A DNA stretch of 64,000 nt from NCBI RefSeq assembly GCF_021390515.1, contig NZ_JAJUXI010000004.1, forward strand, positions 310,001-374,000, given 5' to 3'. The DNA comes from Dyadobacter sp. CY326 (GTDB lineage: Bacteria; Bacteroidota; Bacteroidia; Cytophagales; Spirosomataceae). Shown here piece by piece: positions 34,674 to 42,228 of this stretch (its first letter is position 1; every line of letters starts with the position of its first letter). The notes beneath the pieces were generated by a model that was not told the origin of the DNA, ran no database searches, and saw only the letters and a program-made list of their open reading frames with translations. The translations under genes and the position numbers were made by a program.

Positions 34674-35189
34674 TTAAAACAATTTTTCGTTGGGAGGCGT
34701 CGCGCCTTTTAAACGAATGTAGACGGTGGATTGTCCACGGTGGTGCGTCTGGTGTTCGAATGCTTTTTCAAGCGCTGATCCTGCCTTCATATCCATCCCG
34801 AAAACTTTTACATCTTTCGCCAAATCTGCTTCTGACATGGATTTTATGGTTGCAATCGCAAAATCATAACTGTCCATAACCACTTTGGAAACAGCCGCTT
34901 TGGATTGATCAGTCATTTTCTCAGCCGATCCTTCGAAAGGACTTTTCTTGCCTGATGCGCCGGCAATGAATGCGAAGTTTACATCTGCTATATGATCCAT
35001 TTGGCCTGCAAACGAACGGATTTCGGGTGTTGGTTTAAGCGCATAACCTTCCTCAGGCATGGCGTCCAGATATTCCTTCGTATAGGCTTTGGCTCTTTCC
35101 CAATCGGCAACTTGCTTGGCAATCATCGTTTGCGCAAATGCAGCGCTTACCGCGAAAAATAACATGCAGGTCAGTGTAATTTTTTTCAT
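34674..35189 (-). CDS. DinB family protein, secreted
   Basis: A 171-residue protein with a signal peptide (MKKITLTCMLFFAVSAAFAQ) and a DinB four-helix bundle. The fold's metal-binding histidines are visible at MDHIADVNFAF and at HQTHHRGQSTVYIRL. DinB proteins bind divalent metal and often act as thiol-dependent transferases; exported forms like this are common in Bacteroidota. Function is undefined. It ends 5 bp from the terminator shared with the GT2 gene. Confidence 0.88.
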   Translation of the reverse strand: MKKITLTCMLFFAVSAAFAQTMIAKQVADWERAKAYTKEYLDAMPEEGYALKPTPEIRSFAGQMDHIADVNFAFIAGASGKKSPFEGSAEKMTDQSKAAVSKVVMDSYDFAIATIKSMSEADLAKDVKVFGMDMKAGSALEKAFEHQTHHRGQSTVYIRLKGATPPNEKLF

Positions 35190-35400
35190 AGGATTTTGTG
35201 TTTACGGTGGTTAATTTATTTGTTCCAAGTTAGTTCGAACCCGATCGATTGTCAATATTCCTGGGCAATATTCAGCCTCATTCTTCATAAACGGTAATTC
35301 ACACACGCGGCTGGCGAGGATTTTTACACCAAAACCATTGGCGTTACTCAACTAATCATTTTATTTACCGGTAAACTCCGTTTCATCCGCAGACCCTAAT

Positions 35401-36630
35401 ATGCCCGAATCACCAGAAGACAGAACCAAAAAATATCTCGACCTTGGCCACACAGAAGCAGAAAACCACGCTAAAACCCAGCTGGAACTTTATGAAAAAC
35501 ACGTAAAAGCAACTTCAAGTGTTACCAATGTAATTTCCGGTTTTTTCAAGACAAATCTGCTCGGCTTTGCCTGGCATTATCTCAAAAGTCGCTTTGGTCC
35601 GCGGCATCCTTACCAGGCTTATCCAAGAAATGGGGATAGCGGCGTCTACAAGCTTACTTCATCCATTCCATCGCGCGATGAAATCAGCATTGCCTTGCTT
35701 TCTGACTGGGCGAGCGACACGACGGAATCAGACACAGTTGCGCATTTGGTTGCGCGTTACGCACCAGATTACAGTATTCATATGGGCGACATTTACTTCG
35801 TGGGAGCTCCCAAAGAAGTGGAAGTGAATTTCACGGCCCCGCACGCTTCCTGGTATTTTGGTGCTTCGGGAAGCCTGGCGCTTTCTGGAAATCATGAAAT
35901 GTATTCCAATGGAAATGCTTTTTTCCAACATTTGCTGCCTGCCATGTACATTCAGGAAGGCGGCGTCAAAAAGTCACAGCAAGCTGGTTTTTTCTGTTTG
36001 GAAAACGAACATTGGCGCATCATCGGCATTGACACGGGTTACACTTCTGTGGGAAGGCCTTTCGTCGAAATCCTTTCGCCGCCTGATTGTCATTTGAAGA
36101 AAGAACAAGTCGAATGGCTTCGAGATGTGGTTCAACTAGGCAATCCGGAGGATAAGCGTGGATTGCTGTTTTTGAGCCATCACCCTTATATTTCTGCTTT
36201 TCGAGAGGATTATGCAAAGCCGGGCGAACAAATTCGAGAGATTTTGGGCAGTGCAGATCGCCCGATCGTGTGGCTTTGGGGTCATGATCACCGGATGGTT
36301 GTGTATAATTATGGAACAAACGGCAAGGGGCCGCAAGCATATGGGCGTTGCATTGGTCACGGCGGCTTGCCTGTGGAGATTGAAATGCCTGCGAATGAGG
36401 ATGTTGGAAAGGTTGCTTATTATGACCGCCGTGTCCGCAAAACGATCAAAAACCACCGCCTCGGATACAATGGTTTTGTCCGGTTGTTGCTGAAAGGCAA
36501 TGTCTTAACCGCCGATTATCGTGATTTAGAGGATAAATCAGTCTTTGAAGAATCGTGGTCGGTGGATAAAACAAACGGCCAATTGGAATGGAAAATATTA
36601 CAATCCATTCCTGAACTGGCCGTACGTTAA
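35401..36630 (+). CDS. Calcineurin-like metallophosphoesterase
   Basis: A 409-residue protein with the full set of metallophosphoesterase motifs: ISIALLSDWASDT, then the GD motif IHMGDIYFVG, GNHEMYSNG, LFLSHHPYISAF and the GHxH motif WGHDHRMV. About 95 residues precede the catalytic domain, with ALLSD reached only at about residue 97; this extension is hydrophilic at the start and has an amphipathic part (SGFFKTNLLGFAWHYLKSRF) that may bind the membrane. No signal peptide is seen. A small membrane-protein gene follows on the opposite strand. Substrate unknown. Confidence 0.88.
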   Translation: MPESPEDRTKKYLDLGHTEAENHAKTQLELYEKHVKATSSVTNVISGFFKTNLLGFAWHYLKSRFGPRHPYQAYPRNGDSGVYKLTSSIPSRDEISIALLSDWASDTTESDTVAHLVARYAPDYSIHMGDIYFVGAPKEVEVNFTAPHASWYFGASGSLALSGNHEMYSNGNAFFQHLLPAMYIQEGGVKKSQQAGFFCLENEHWRIIGIDTGYTSVGRPFVEILSPPDCHLKKEQVEWLRDVVQLGNPEDKRGLLFLSHHPYISAFREDYAKPGEQIREILGSADRPIVWLWGHDHRMVVYNYGTNGKGPQAYGRCIGHGGLPVEIEMPANEDVGKVAYYDRRVRKTIKNHRLGYNGFVRLLLKGNVLTADYRDLEDKSVFEESWSVDKTNGQLEWKILQSIPELAVR

Positions 36631-36664
36631 GATCTTTACTGAAATGTCAAAGTCTGCCCGATGG

Positions 36665-36853
36665 TCAATGATGCTCGTCGTGGTGGCTGTTGTCTTTGTA
36701 AAATGCTGCGAAGGTTACTATCAATCCGATCGTTCCCAAAATGAAAGTAAAAAGGTCTGCAAGCACAGCCAGCAGCAGAAAAAGAATAATGAATGCTGCA
36801 ATATAAACGCCGCTTGAAAGCGAGCCGGATTCGTGATGTGTTGTATCTGACAT
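36665..36853 (-). CDS. Small hypothetical membrane protein
   Basis: A 62-residue protein read from the ATG at 36853 (MSDTTHHESGSLSS...). It has a hydrophilic His-bearing N-terminus, one or two hydrophobic segments (VYIAAFIILFLLLAVLADLF and FILGTIGLIVTFAAF) and a charged tail NSHHDEHH. The tail and head are unusually His-rich and may bind metal. Upstream extension to 36997 adds residues that do not look coding. Similar small membrane proteins occur across Bacteroidota, but I do not recognise a named family. Confidence 0.6.
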   Translation of the reverse strand: MSDTTHHESGSLSSGVYIAAFIILFLLLAVLADLFTFILGTIGLIVTFAAFYKDNSHHDEHH

Positions 36854-37169
36854 GATCGGTAATTGAATTCGAAAGCTTTTAACTCCGCGAAAATAACAAA
36901 TACATGCCAAGATTCGGGCAACAATTCGATTTTTTTGACGCCTCTTTTCTAAAAATTGCATTATACAAACAATGTGCATGGTGCTGGCGATAATCATATA
37001 GCCATTCTAAGATTTACAATTGTTATTTAAATAAGTTTAAATAGCTGGTTCATTGGCACTTGACTTGGATTCTGATAGGGTTTATATTTAAACTGGAACG
37101 TCAGCAAATCATTTTGTCAAAAGAACGTCCTTCATCAACATTGTACAATTTTTAGAAACTAAAATTCAA
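36854..37169 (+). other. Gene-free stretch of 316 bp
   Basis: AT-rich intergenic region between the divergent small membrane gene and the secreted protein gene. I see no exact TANNTTTG box, hairpin, tRNA or repeat. The nearest resemblance is TTG plus TATATTTA about 90 bp before the downstream ATG, which deviates in the last base. Confidence 0.5.
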
Positions 37170-37550
37170 ATGAAAGTCACACCCACCATTATTTCCGCCT
37201 TGATTGCCTTTGCATCTTTGTCAGCAACCACGCCGGCGATCGCACAATCAACAAACAACACGCACGAAGTCTACTTTGCTGACTTTTATGTTATGCAGGT
37301 TAAGCCTATGCAATTCGAGATCAAATACAAGAATCCAAAGACAGACCGTGTCACGGTTCGCATCATCGATGAAGAGCAATACATCATTTTTGCCGAAAAG
37401 ACATTGGTTTACAAGAAGTATCACAAGTATTTTGACCTTTCAACCATGAAAGATGGCATGTACACATTCGAGCTCACGGATGGGACTGAAAAGTTTGTCC
37501 AGTCTTTCAGAGTTTCAACAAAAACAGAAAGAATGGTGAGAGCGTTGTAG
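37170..37550 (+). CDS. Hypothetical secreted protein
   Basis: A 126-residue protein with a signal peptide (MKVTPTIISALIAFASLSAT... cut near AIA/QS). The mature part is about 100 residues and beta-rich: YFADFYVMQVKPMQFEIKYK, VTVRIIDEEQYIIFAEKTLV and DGMYTFELTDGTEKFVQSFR. The alternating pattern resembles the small immunoglobulin-like or T9SS C-terminal-type beta-sandwich in which a strand GxYxFxL is common, but it lacks enough features to name. It lies 94 bp before the kinase gene, in the same direction. Confidence 0.75.
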   Translation: MKVTPTIISALIAFASLSATTPAIAQSTNNTHEVYFADFYVMQVKPMQFEIKYKNPKTDRVTVRIIDEEQYIIFAEKTLVYKKYHKYFDLSTMKDGMYTFELTDGTEKFVQSFRVSTKTERMVRAL

Positions 37551-37579
37551 GCATTTCTTCTATTGAATCCATACATTTG
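37545..37579 (+). promoter_or_regulatory. Candidate promoter of the kinase gene
   Basis: TTG at 37545-37547, a 24-bp spacer (one over the usual range) and an exact TANNTTTG box TACATTTG at 37572-37579. The leader is about 60 nt. The -33 element lies inside the preceding gene's end. Confidence 0.4.
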
Positions 37580-37644
37580 TTTTAGTCAAAATTGAACGCT
37601 GCCGATTCGAGCCTTCGCAGTTGCTGCTATTAAAACAAATAGAA

Positions 37645-39105
37645 ATGCCCTACATTATTGGTTGTGATATTGGTACGACAAATGTTAAATCTGTTGCTTT
37701 TGATTCAATTTCAGGCGCCATCCTGAGTTCGCACAATGAAAGTTATGAGATGCACCATCCAAAACCTGATTGGAGTGAGCAAAATCCGGAGGAGATTTAT
37801 GAAGCAGCTTGTAAAACGTTAAAGACCGTCACCGATTTTTGTAAGGATAAGGGCGAATTGCTCGGCATAAGTTTCAGCGCGGCCATGCATGGCGTGCTGG
37901 CATTGGATAAAAATGGAAAACAGCTTACGCAACTGATCATTTGGGCCGATAACCGCAGCTCTGACATTGCGTTAAAACTGCGAACATCGATTGTAGGGAA
38001 GAAAATTTACTATAACAACGGCACGCCGGTGCACGCCATGACGCCGGTTTGCAAATTGCTTTGGCTCCGGAAAAATGAGCCCGAAATTTATAAAAAGACC
38101 TTCCGTTTTGTCGGAATCAAAGAATACATCATTTATCGGCTTACCGGGAAGTTTGTGGTAGACTATTCCATTGCTTCGGCAACGGGAATGTTCAACATCA
38201 GGGAACTGAAATGGGACGCATATACGCTTAAAAAGCTTGGGTTGAAACCCGAAAAGCTGTCCGAAGCGGTTTCGCCTTATCATATTGAAAGTCTGCCTGA
38301 CGGAAATGCGATCGGGTTGCCAGCGGGGACGAAGTTGATTATGGGCGCCAGCGACGGTTGTCTCGCCAACCTCGGAAGCGGTGCCATTCACACCGGATCT
38401 ATGGCCGTCACCATCGGCACGAGCGCCGCAGTGCGAATCAGTTTCAACAAGCCTTATTCCGATCCGATGATGCAGACTTTCTGCTATGTGCTGGATCAGG
38501 AAACTTACGTTATTGGCGGCCCTTCCAATAATGGCGCTGTAATTTTTGAATGGTTGATGAATACATTTTTTGCCAATGAGGAGTATGATGCTGTTTTTGA
38601 AGAGGCTTCCAAAGTGAACCCTGGTGCGAATGGACTGCTTTTTTATCCGTATTTGCTTGGCGAGCGTGCTCCACTTTGGAGTTCAACCGTTCGGGGCGGA
38701 TTTTCAGGGTTGGACATTCAGCATAAGCGAGCCAACTTCGCTCGGGCTGTGATGGAGGGCATTCTCTTGAATCTGTTCAGCATTGGCGAAATCCTGATGG
38801 AAATGCAGAAAACTACCACGATTTACGCAAATGGCGGTTTCGCGCGCAGCCCGATTTGGGTGCAAATGCTTTCAGATATTTTCGGCAAAGAAGTAAAATT
38901 GAATGAAACTGTTGAAACCGGAGCGGTTGGTGCGGCAATGATGGCTTTGAAAGCGCTGGGGATTTTCAAGGATTACTCAGAAATGAAAGCCTTCACAAAA
39001 GTAGGGCAGGAGTTTGATGCTGATGCAAAAGTACATGCCGAATATAAGAAGCTGAGCAAGCGCTTTAACAAGGGAGCGCGACTAATGCTGGCGCATGCGG
39101 TTTAA
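37645..39105 (+). CDS. gntK: FGGY carbohydrate kinase, likely gluconokinase
   Basis: A 486-residue FGGY kinase. The N-terminal phosphate-1 motif is YIIGCDIGTTNVKSVAFD; the block ISFSAAMHGVLALDKNGKQL with TQLIIWADNRS matches FGGY gluconokinases better than xylulokinases. Phosphate-2/adenosine motifs VTIGTSAAVR, IGGPSNNGAVIFEWLM and TTIYANGGFARSPIWVQML are present. It phosphorylates a sugar acid or ketose to feed the pentose-phosphate pathway. The start is the ATG at 37645; an upstream TTG would add eight unconserved residues. No permease or regulator is adjacent. Subfamily is likely, not proven. Confidence 0.8.
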   Translation: MPYIIGCDIGTTNVKSVAFDSISGAILSSHNESYEMHHPKPDWSEQNPEEIYEAACKTLKTVTDFCKDKGELLGISFSAAMHGVLALDKNGKQLTQLIIWADNRSSDIALKLRTSIVGKKIYYNNGTPVHAMTPVCKLLWLRKNEPEIYKKTFRFVGIKEYIIYRLTGKFVVDYSIASATGMFNIRELKWDAYTLKKLGLKPEKLSEAVSPYHIESLPDGNAIGLPAGTKLIMGASDGCLANLGSGAIHTGSMAVTIGTSAAVRISFNKPYSDPMMQTFCYVLDQETYVIGGPSNNGAVIFEWLMNTFFANEEYDAVFEEASKVNPGANGLLFYPYLLGERAPLWSSTVRGGFSGLDIQHKRANFARAVMEGILLNLFSIGEILMEMQKTTTIYANGGFARSPIWVQMLSDIFGKEVKLNETVETGAVGAAMMALKALGIFKDYSEMKAFTKVGQEFDADAKVHAEYKKLSKRFNKGARLMLAHAV

Positions 39106-39137
39106 GATTTGGTAAAACGGATCATCAACTGCCAACA

Positions 39138-39173
39138 AAAAAAGCAGGAATGCACGAATGCAGTCCTGCTTTG
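39138..39173. terminator. Bidirectional terminator between kinase and cytochrome c genes
   Basis: Stem AAAGCAGGA / TCCTGCTTT around a GC-rich interior (39141-39149 with 39164-39172), preceded by an A-tract. The two genes converge here. Confidence 0.75.
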
Positions 39174-39191
39174 AAATTTGGCTTATGAGCT

Positions 39192-39599
39192 TTATTTCTT
39201 CTCTTTAATATCGTCAACCATTTTCTCGGTAACCATTTTCTTCTCGGAAGAATTGCCCCAGTTGTTCATTATGTAGTTGGTAACATCGGCAATTTCATCA
39301 TTGCCTAAGCCGGGATTGGGCATCATGTTGTCGTAATCCACTCCGTTCACTTTGATTTTTCCCATCAAGCCATATTTGATTGCCTTAATCGCATTCTCGG
39401 GCGTTTTCATAAGGTAATCCGATTTTGCCAAAGGCGGAAAAGTGCCTGTAACGCCCTCACCAGTGCCCATATGGCAGGTTATGCAGTTTTCAGAATAAAT
39501 CATTTTGCCCCGCTCAATGCTTTTTGCAAGCTCGTCATCCTGCGGAAAAATCGCAGAACAGAATATTGCTACGGATATTATTGCAATTATATTTTTCAT
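39192..39599 (-). CDS. Monohaem cytochrome c
   Basis: A 135-residue exported c-type cytochrome: signal peptide MKNIIAIISVAIFCSAIF, haem-attachment motif CITCH (in the context SENCITCHMGTGEGV) and the axial Met segment DYDNMMPNPGLGNDEIADV. The class I fold ends with VTNYIMNNWGNSSEK. It sits downstream of a PQQ-type sugar dehydrogenase on the same strand and could accept its electrons, but a palindromic repeat element separates the two. The periplasm is its expected location. Confidence 0.92.
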   Translation of the reverse strand: MKNIIAIISVAIFCSAIFPQDDELAKSIERGKMIYSENCITCHMGTGEGVTGTFPPLAKSDYLMKTPENAIKAIKYGLMGKIKVNGVDYDNMMPNPGLGNDEIADVTNYIMNNWGNSSEKKMVTEKMVDDIKEKK

Positions 39600-39634
39600 A
39601 AAATGTCATTTTAAATGCAACCCGGCTAGCGCGG

Positions 39635-39766
39635 CTAGCGCGAATGTCCACATTCGTGCTCCTTATTTTAAGGCCTCCGGCCGAGGAAGCAGCAACTTTT
39701 CAAACAATTGTGCATCATCGGCCAGAGGCCTTAAAATAGTCGGCACGAATGTGGACATTCGCGCCA
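39635..39766. repeat. REP/BIME-like inverted repeat element
   Basis: Two roughly 48-nt arms (39635-39684 and 39719-39766) are near-perfect inverted copies around a 34-nt centre. Each arm contains the small palindrome CGAATGT-CC-ACATTCG (39641-39656; on the other strand 39746-39761) and a block TTTTAAGGCCTC (read GAGGCCTTAAAA in the other arm). Such paired palindromes are the form of bacterial interspersed mosaic elements, often moved by REP-associated tyrosine (RAYT) transposases. No transposase is in the window. Confidence 0.7.
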
Positions 39767-39797
39767 ACAATTCACGAATGTGGACATTCGCGCCAAC
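39744..39797. repeat. 25-bp direct repeat of the REP unit
   Basis: The 25-mer starting CACGAATGTGGACATTCG and ending CGCCAAC occurs at 39744-39768 and again exactly at 39773-39797, spaced 4 bp apart. A partial third copy, CGCGCCAAC, is at 39801-39809. It is an extra half-unit added to the element on its right side. Confidence 0.8.
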
Positions 39798-39819
39798 GGT
39801 CGCGCCAACACGTGCAAGA

Positions 39820-40986
39820 TTACGATTTCGGGCTGATGCGGACTACTTTTCCAGAATTTTCCAAAACAACATAAATGTTCCCATCCGAGCCTTGACGCAC
39901 ATCCCGCACACGGCCGATTTTATCAAAGATTATTTCGCGGCTAACGACCTTATTATCTTTCACGACCAAATGCTGCAAGTACATGAATTTCAATGATCCA
40001 ACAAGCAGATCGCCTTTCCAATCTTTGTATTGATCGCCAGCCAGAAATGTCATGCCGCAAGGTGCGATGGATGGTCTCCAATATGTAACCGGCTGTTCCA
40101 AACCGGCGCGTGCAGTGTCTTTGGAGATAATGCTGTTGTCATAATCAATTCCGTAAGTGATTAAAGGCCAGCCATAATTTTTGCCTTTTTCAATGATATT
40201 AAGCTCATCACCGCCTTGTGGACCGTGCTCGTGTTCCCAGATTACGCCAGTCGTGGGGTGGATGATCATGCCTTGCGGATTGCGGTGGCCATATGTCCAG
40301 ATCTCCGGCCTTGCGCCTTCTGTTTTTACAAATGGATTATCCGTAGGGATTTTTCCATCTTCATGCAGCCTCACCACTTTGCCCTGATCTCTTGCCAGAT
40401 CCTGTGAATTTTGTTTCTGTCCGCGCTCTCCCAGTGACAGAAAAACATAGCCTTTTTTGTCAAAAACAATTCGTCCACCAAAGTGAACATTCGCCTTTAC
40501 ATTCGGGATTGCTTTGAAAATCTGCTGAATGTCGGTCAATGCATGGTCTTTCAGTTTGGCACGAATCAATGCGGTGTTTGCACCGCCGTCGTCACCTTCC
40601 TCGCCAGCAGCTTTGGGCGACGAATAACTGATGTAAATCCAGCCATTTGTTTTATAATCGGGGTGGAGCGCAATGTCCAGCAAACCGCCCTGGCCTTTGT
40701 AATAAACTTCGGGAATGCCGGAAATTTCCTGAGCATCCAATTTTCCGCCTTTCACCAGACGAAGTTTTCCACCGCGTTCTGTGACGAGCAAATCGCCATT
40801 AGGAAGCAATGCAGACGCCCAGGGCATGGTTAAACCAGTGGCAACGGTGTCGACTTTGAGATTTGCTTCTGAAAGTTTTTCGGCTTCAAAACCGCTGTTA
40901 CTCATTAATCCAATAGAGGCCGTCAGCATCAGACCTCCCAGTGCGAGCGGAAGGTATTTTTTAAGCAAAGGAATGTTTTTGTTCAT
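39820..40986 (-). CDS. PQQ-dependent sugar dehydrogenase (GSDH/Yli-type)
   Basis: A 388-residue soluble aldose/sorbosone dehydrogenase-like beta-propeller. Export segment near residues 10-27 (YLPLALGGLMLTASIGLMSN). Family signatures: LTMPWASALLPNGDLLVTER, KGQGGLLDIALHPDYKTNGW, VHFGGRIVFDKKGYVFLSLG, RPEIWTYGHRNPQGMIIHP and WEHEHGPQGGDELNII. These are the PQQ and calcium-binding loops. It oxidises aldoses or related compounds in the periplasm, with electrons possibly passed to the cytochrome c encoded downstream. TACCTTTG lies 47 bp upstream. Confidence 0.92.
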   Translation of the reverse strand: MNKNIPLLKKYLPLALGGLMLTASIGLMSNSGFEAEKLSEANLKVDTVATGLTMPWASALLPNGDLLVTERGGKLRLVKGGKLDAQEISGIPEVYYKGQGGLLDIALHPDYKTNGWIYISYSSPKAAGEEGDDGGANTALIRAKLKDHALTDIQQIFKAIPNVKANVHFGGRIVFDKKGYVFLSLGERGQKQNSQDLARDQGKVVRLHEDGKIPTDNPFVKTEGARPEIWTYGHRNPQGMIIHPTTGVIWEHEHGPQGGDELNIIEKGKNYGWPLITYGIDYDNSIISKDTARAGLEQPVTYWRPSIAPCGMTFLAGDQYKDWKGDLLVGSLKFMYLQHLVVKDNKVVSREIIFDKIGRVRDVRQGSDGNIYVVLENSGKVVRISPKS

Positions 40987-41032
40987 AGATTAATGGGGAA
41001 TAAAGGCTAGATTTTAGGTGATAATAACCAAT

Positions 41033-41040
41033 CAAAGGTA
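41033..41040 (-). promoter_or_regulatory. -7 box of the PQQ dehydrogenase gene
   Basis: On the minus strand TACCTTTG matches TANNTTTG exactly, 46 bp before the ATG at 40986. No clear -33 TTG at 17-23 bp. Confidence 0.4.
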
Positions 41041-41046
41041 ACAAAA

Positions 41047-41069
41047 GAAAGGGAGCGACTTGCTCCCTT
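41047..41069 (-). terminator. Terminator of the aldo/keto reductase gene
   Basis: Stem AGGGAGC (41050-41056) / GCTCCCT (41062-41068) with a 5-nt loop, overlapping the gene's stop codon and followed on the minus strand by a T-rich stretch. The promoter box of the next gene lies just after it. Confidence 0.7.
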
Positions 41070-42063
41070 AATTGACCAATTCTAGTTTATTTAAATGCCC
41101 TGTTATCGTTTCGATTTCTTCCGAAGTCAGCGAAATATCCATGGCAGCAGCGTTTTGAAGTGCTTGATCAGCGTCACGGGCGCCAACGAGTGCAATTGTG
41201 ATTCCCGGTTGCTCCACGGTCCATCTCAGAACAAGCTGCCCGATGGTCGCATCTTTTGCATCCGCGATGGGCTTAATGTTGTCCAGAAATTCACTGACAC
41301 GACTTAGATTCTCATCTTTGTAAAAAGATATCGAAGCGCGGTGATCGTCTGGCGCAAACTGGTGCCCTGGCTTCATTTTGCCCGTCAACAATCCACGTTC
41401 CAACGGACTGTATGCAACAATTGACTTGTTGTTTTCAATGCAATAAGGCACCAGTTCCTGCTCAATGTTGCGTTTCACCATGCTGTAAGGCACCTGGTCA
41501 GACACAAGATCAATGTATTTGGCCGCTTCTCGCATCAAATCCGCATCATAATTGCAAACGCCGGCATAACGCACTTTTCCTTGCTTAATCAGCTCTGAAA
41601 CAGCTTCCATTGTCTCTTCGATAGGCGTCGTTTTATCATGCCAATGGATTTGATAAAGGTCAATGTAATCTGTTCCGAGGCGCCTGAGACTGTCTTCACA
41701 TTCTTTTATGACGCTGTCTTTTGCGGCATATTTATAAATGTCGATGGCTTCGCCAGCATTGTTTTTGCTATGCATTGCCAAATCGCCTTTTGTGAGATCC
41801 CAGCGCATCCCATATTTGGTCAGAATCTGGACTTTGTCTCTTGGTAAGTCCTTAATCGCTTCTCCAACAATCTCTTCACTCAGTCCCTGGCCGTAAACCG
41901 GAGCCGTGTCGATTGACGTTACGCCTACATTATATGAAGCCTGGATTGCCTTCACGGCTTCACTGCGTTCCGTTCCGCCCCACATCCATCCGCCCGCCGC
42001 CCAGGCGCCGAAGGTAATTACTGAAACTTCCAGCTCGGAGTTTCCTAGTGTTCTGTATTGCAT
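41068..42063 (-). CDS. Aldo/keto reductase
   Basis: A 331-residue TIM-barrel NADPH-dependent oxidoreductase. Catalytic tetrad elements are visible: Asp and Tyr in SIDTAPVYGQGLSEEIVGEA, Lys in VQILTKYGMRWD and His in DLYQIHWHDKTTPIEE. The cofactor end is ALVGARDADQALQNAAA. It resembles the YajO/general stress protein 69 group. Substrate unknown. It is downstream of the GH92 gene by about 165 bp on the same strand, where I see no other feature. Confidence 0.93.
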   Translation of the reverse strand: MQYRTLGNSELEVSVITFGAWAAGGWMWGGTERSEAVKAIQASYNVGVTSIDTAPVYGQGLSEEIVGEAIKDLPRDKVQILTKYGMRWDLTKGDLAMHSKNNAGEAIDIYKYAAKDSVIKECEDSLRRLGTDYIDLYQIHWHDKTTPIEETMEAVSELIKQGKVRYAGVCNYDADLMREAAKYIDLVSDQVPYSMVKRNIEQELVPYCIENNKSIVAYSPLERGLLTGKMKPGHQFAPDDHRASISFYKDENLSRVSEFLDNIKPIADAKDATIGQLVLRWTVEQPGITIALVGARDADQALQNAAAMDISLTSEEIETITGHLNKLELVN

Positions 42064-42228
42064 TGCTTTATAAGTTAGTTGAAAGGCTTTTGCCGCGTGC
42101 TTTTTGCCATTGAATTTTAGATTATAACCGCTATCAAATAATTATTCCACTTCCCAGGCCGCTTAACCCAAAAAGTGGAATAATGTAAATGTTAATGTAG
42201 AAAGACCAATGGGGTCCTTGGCAGATGC

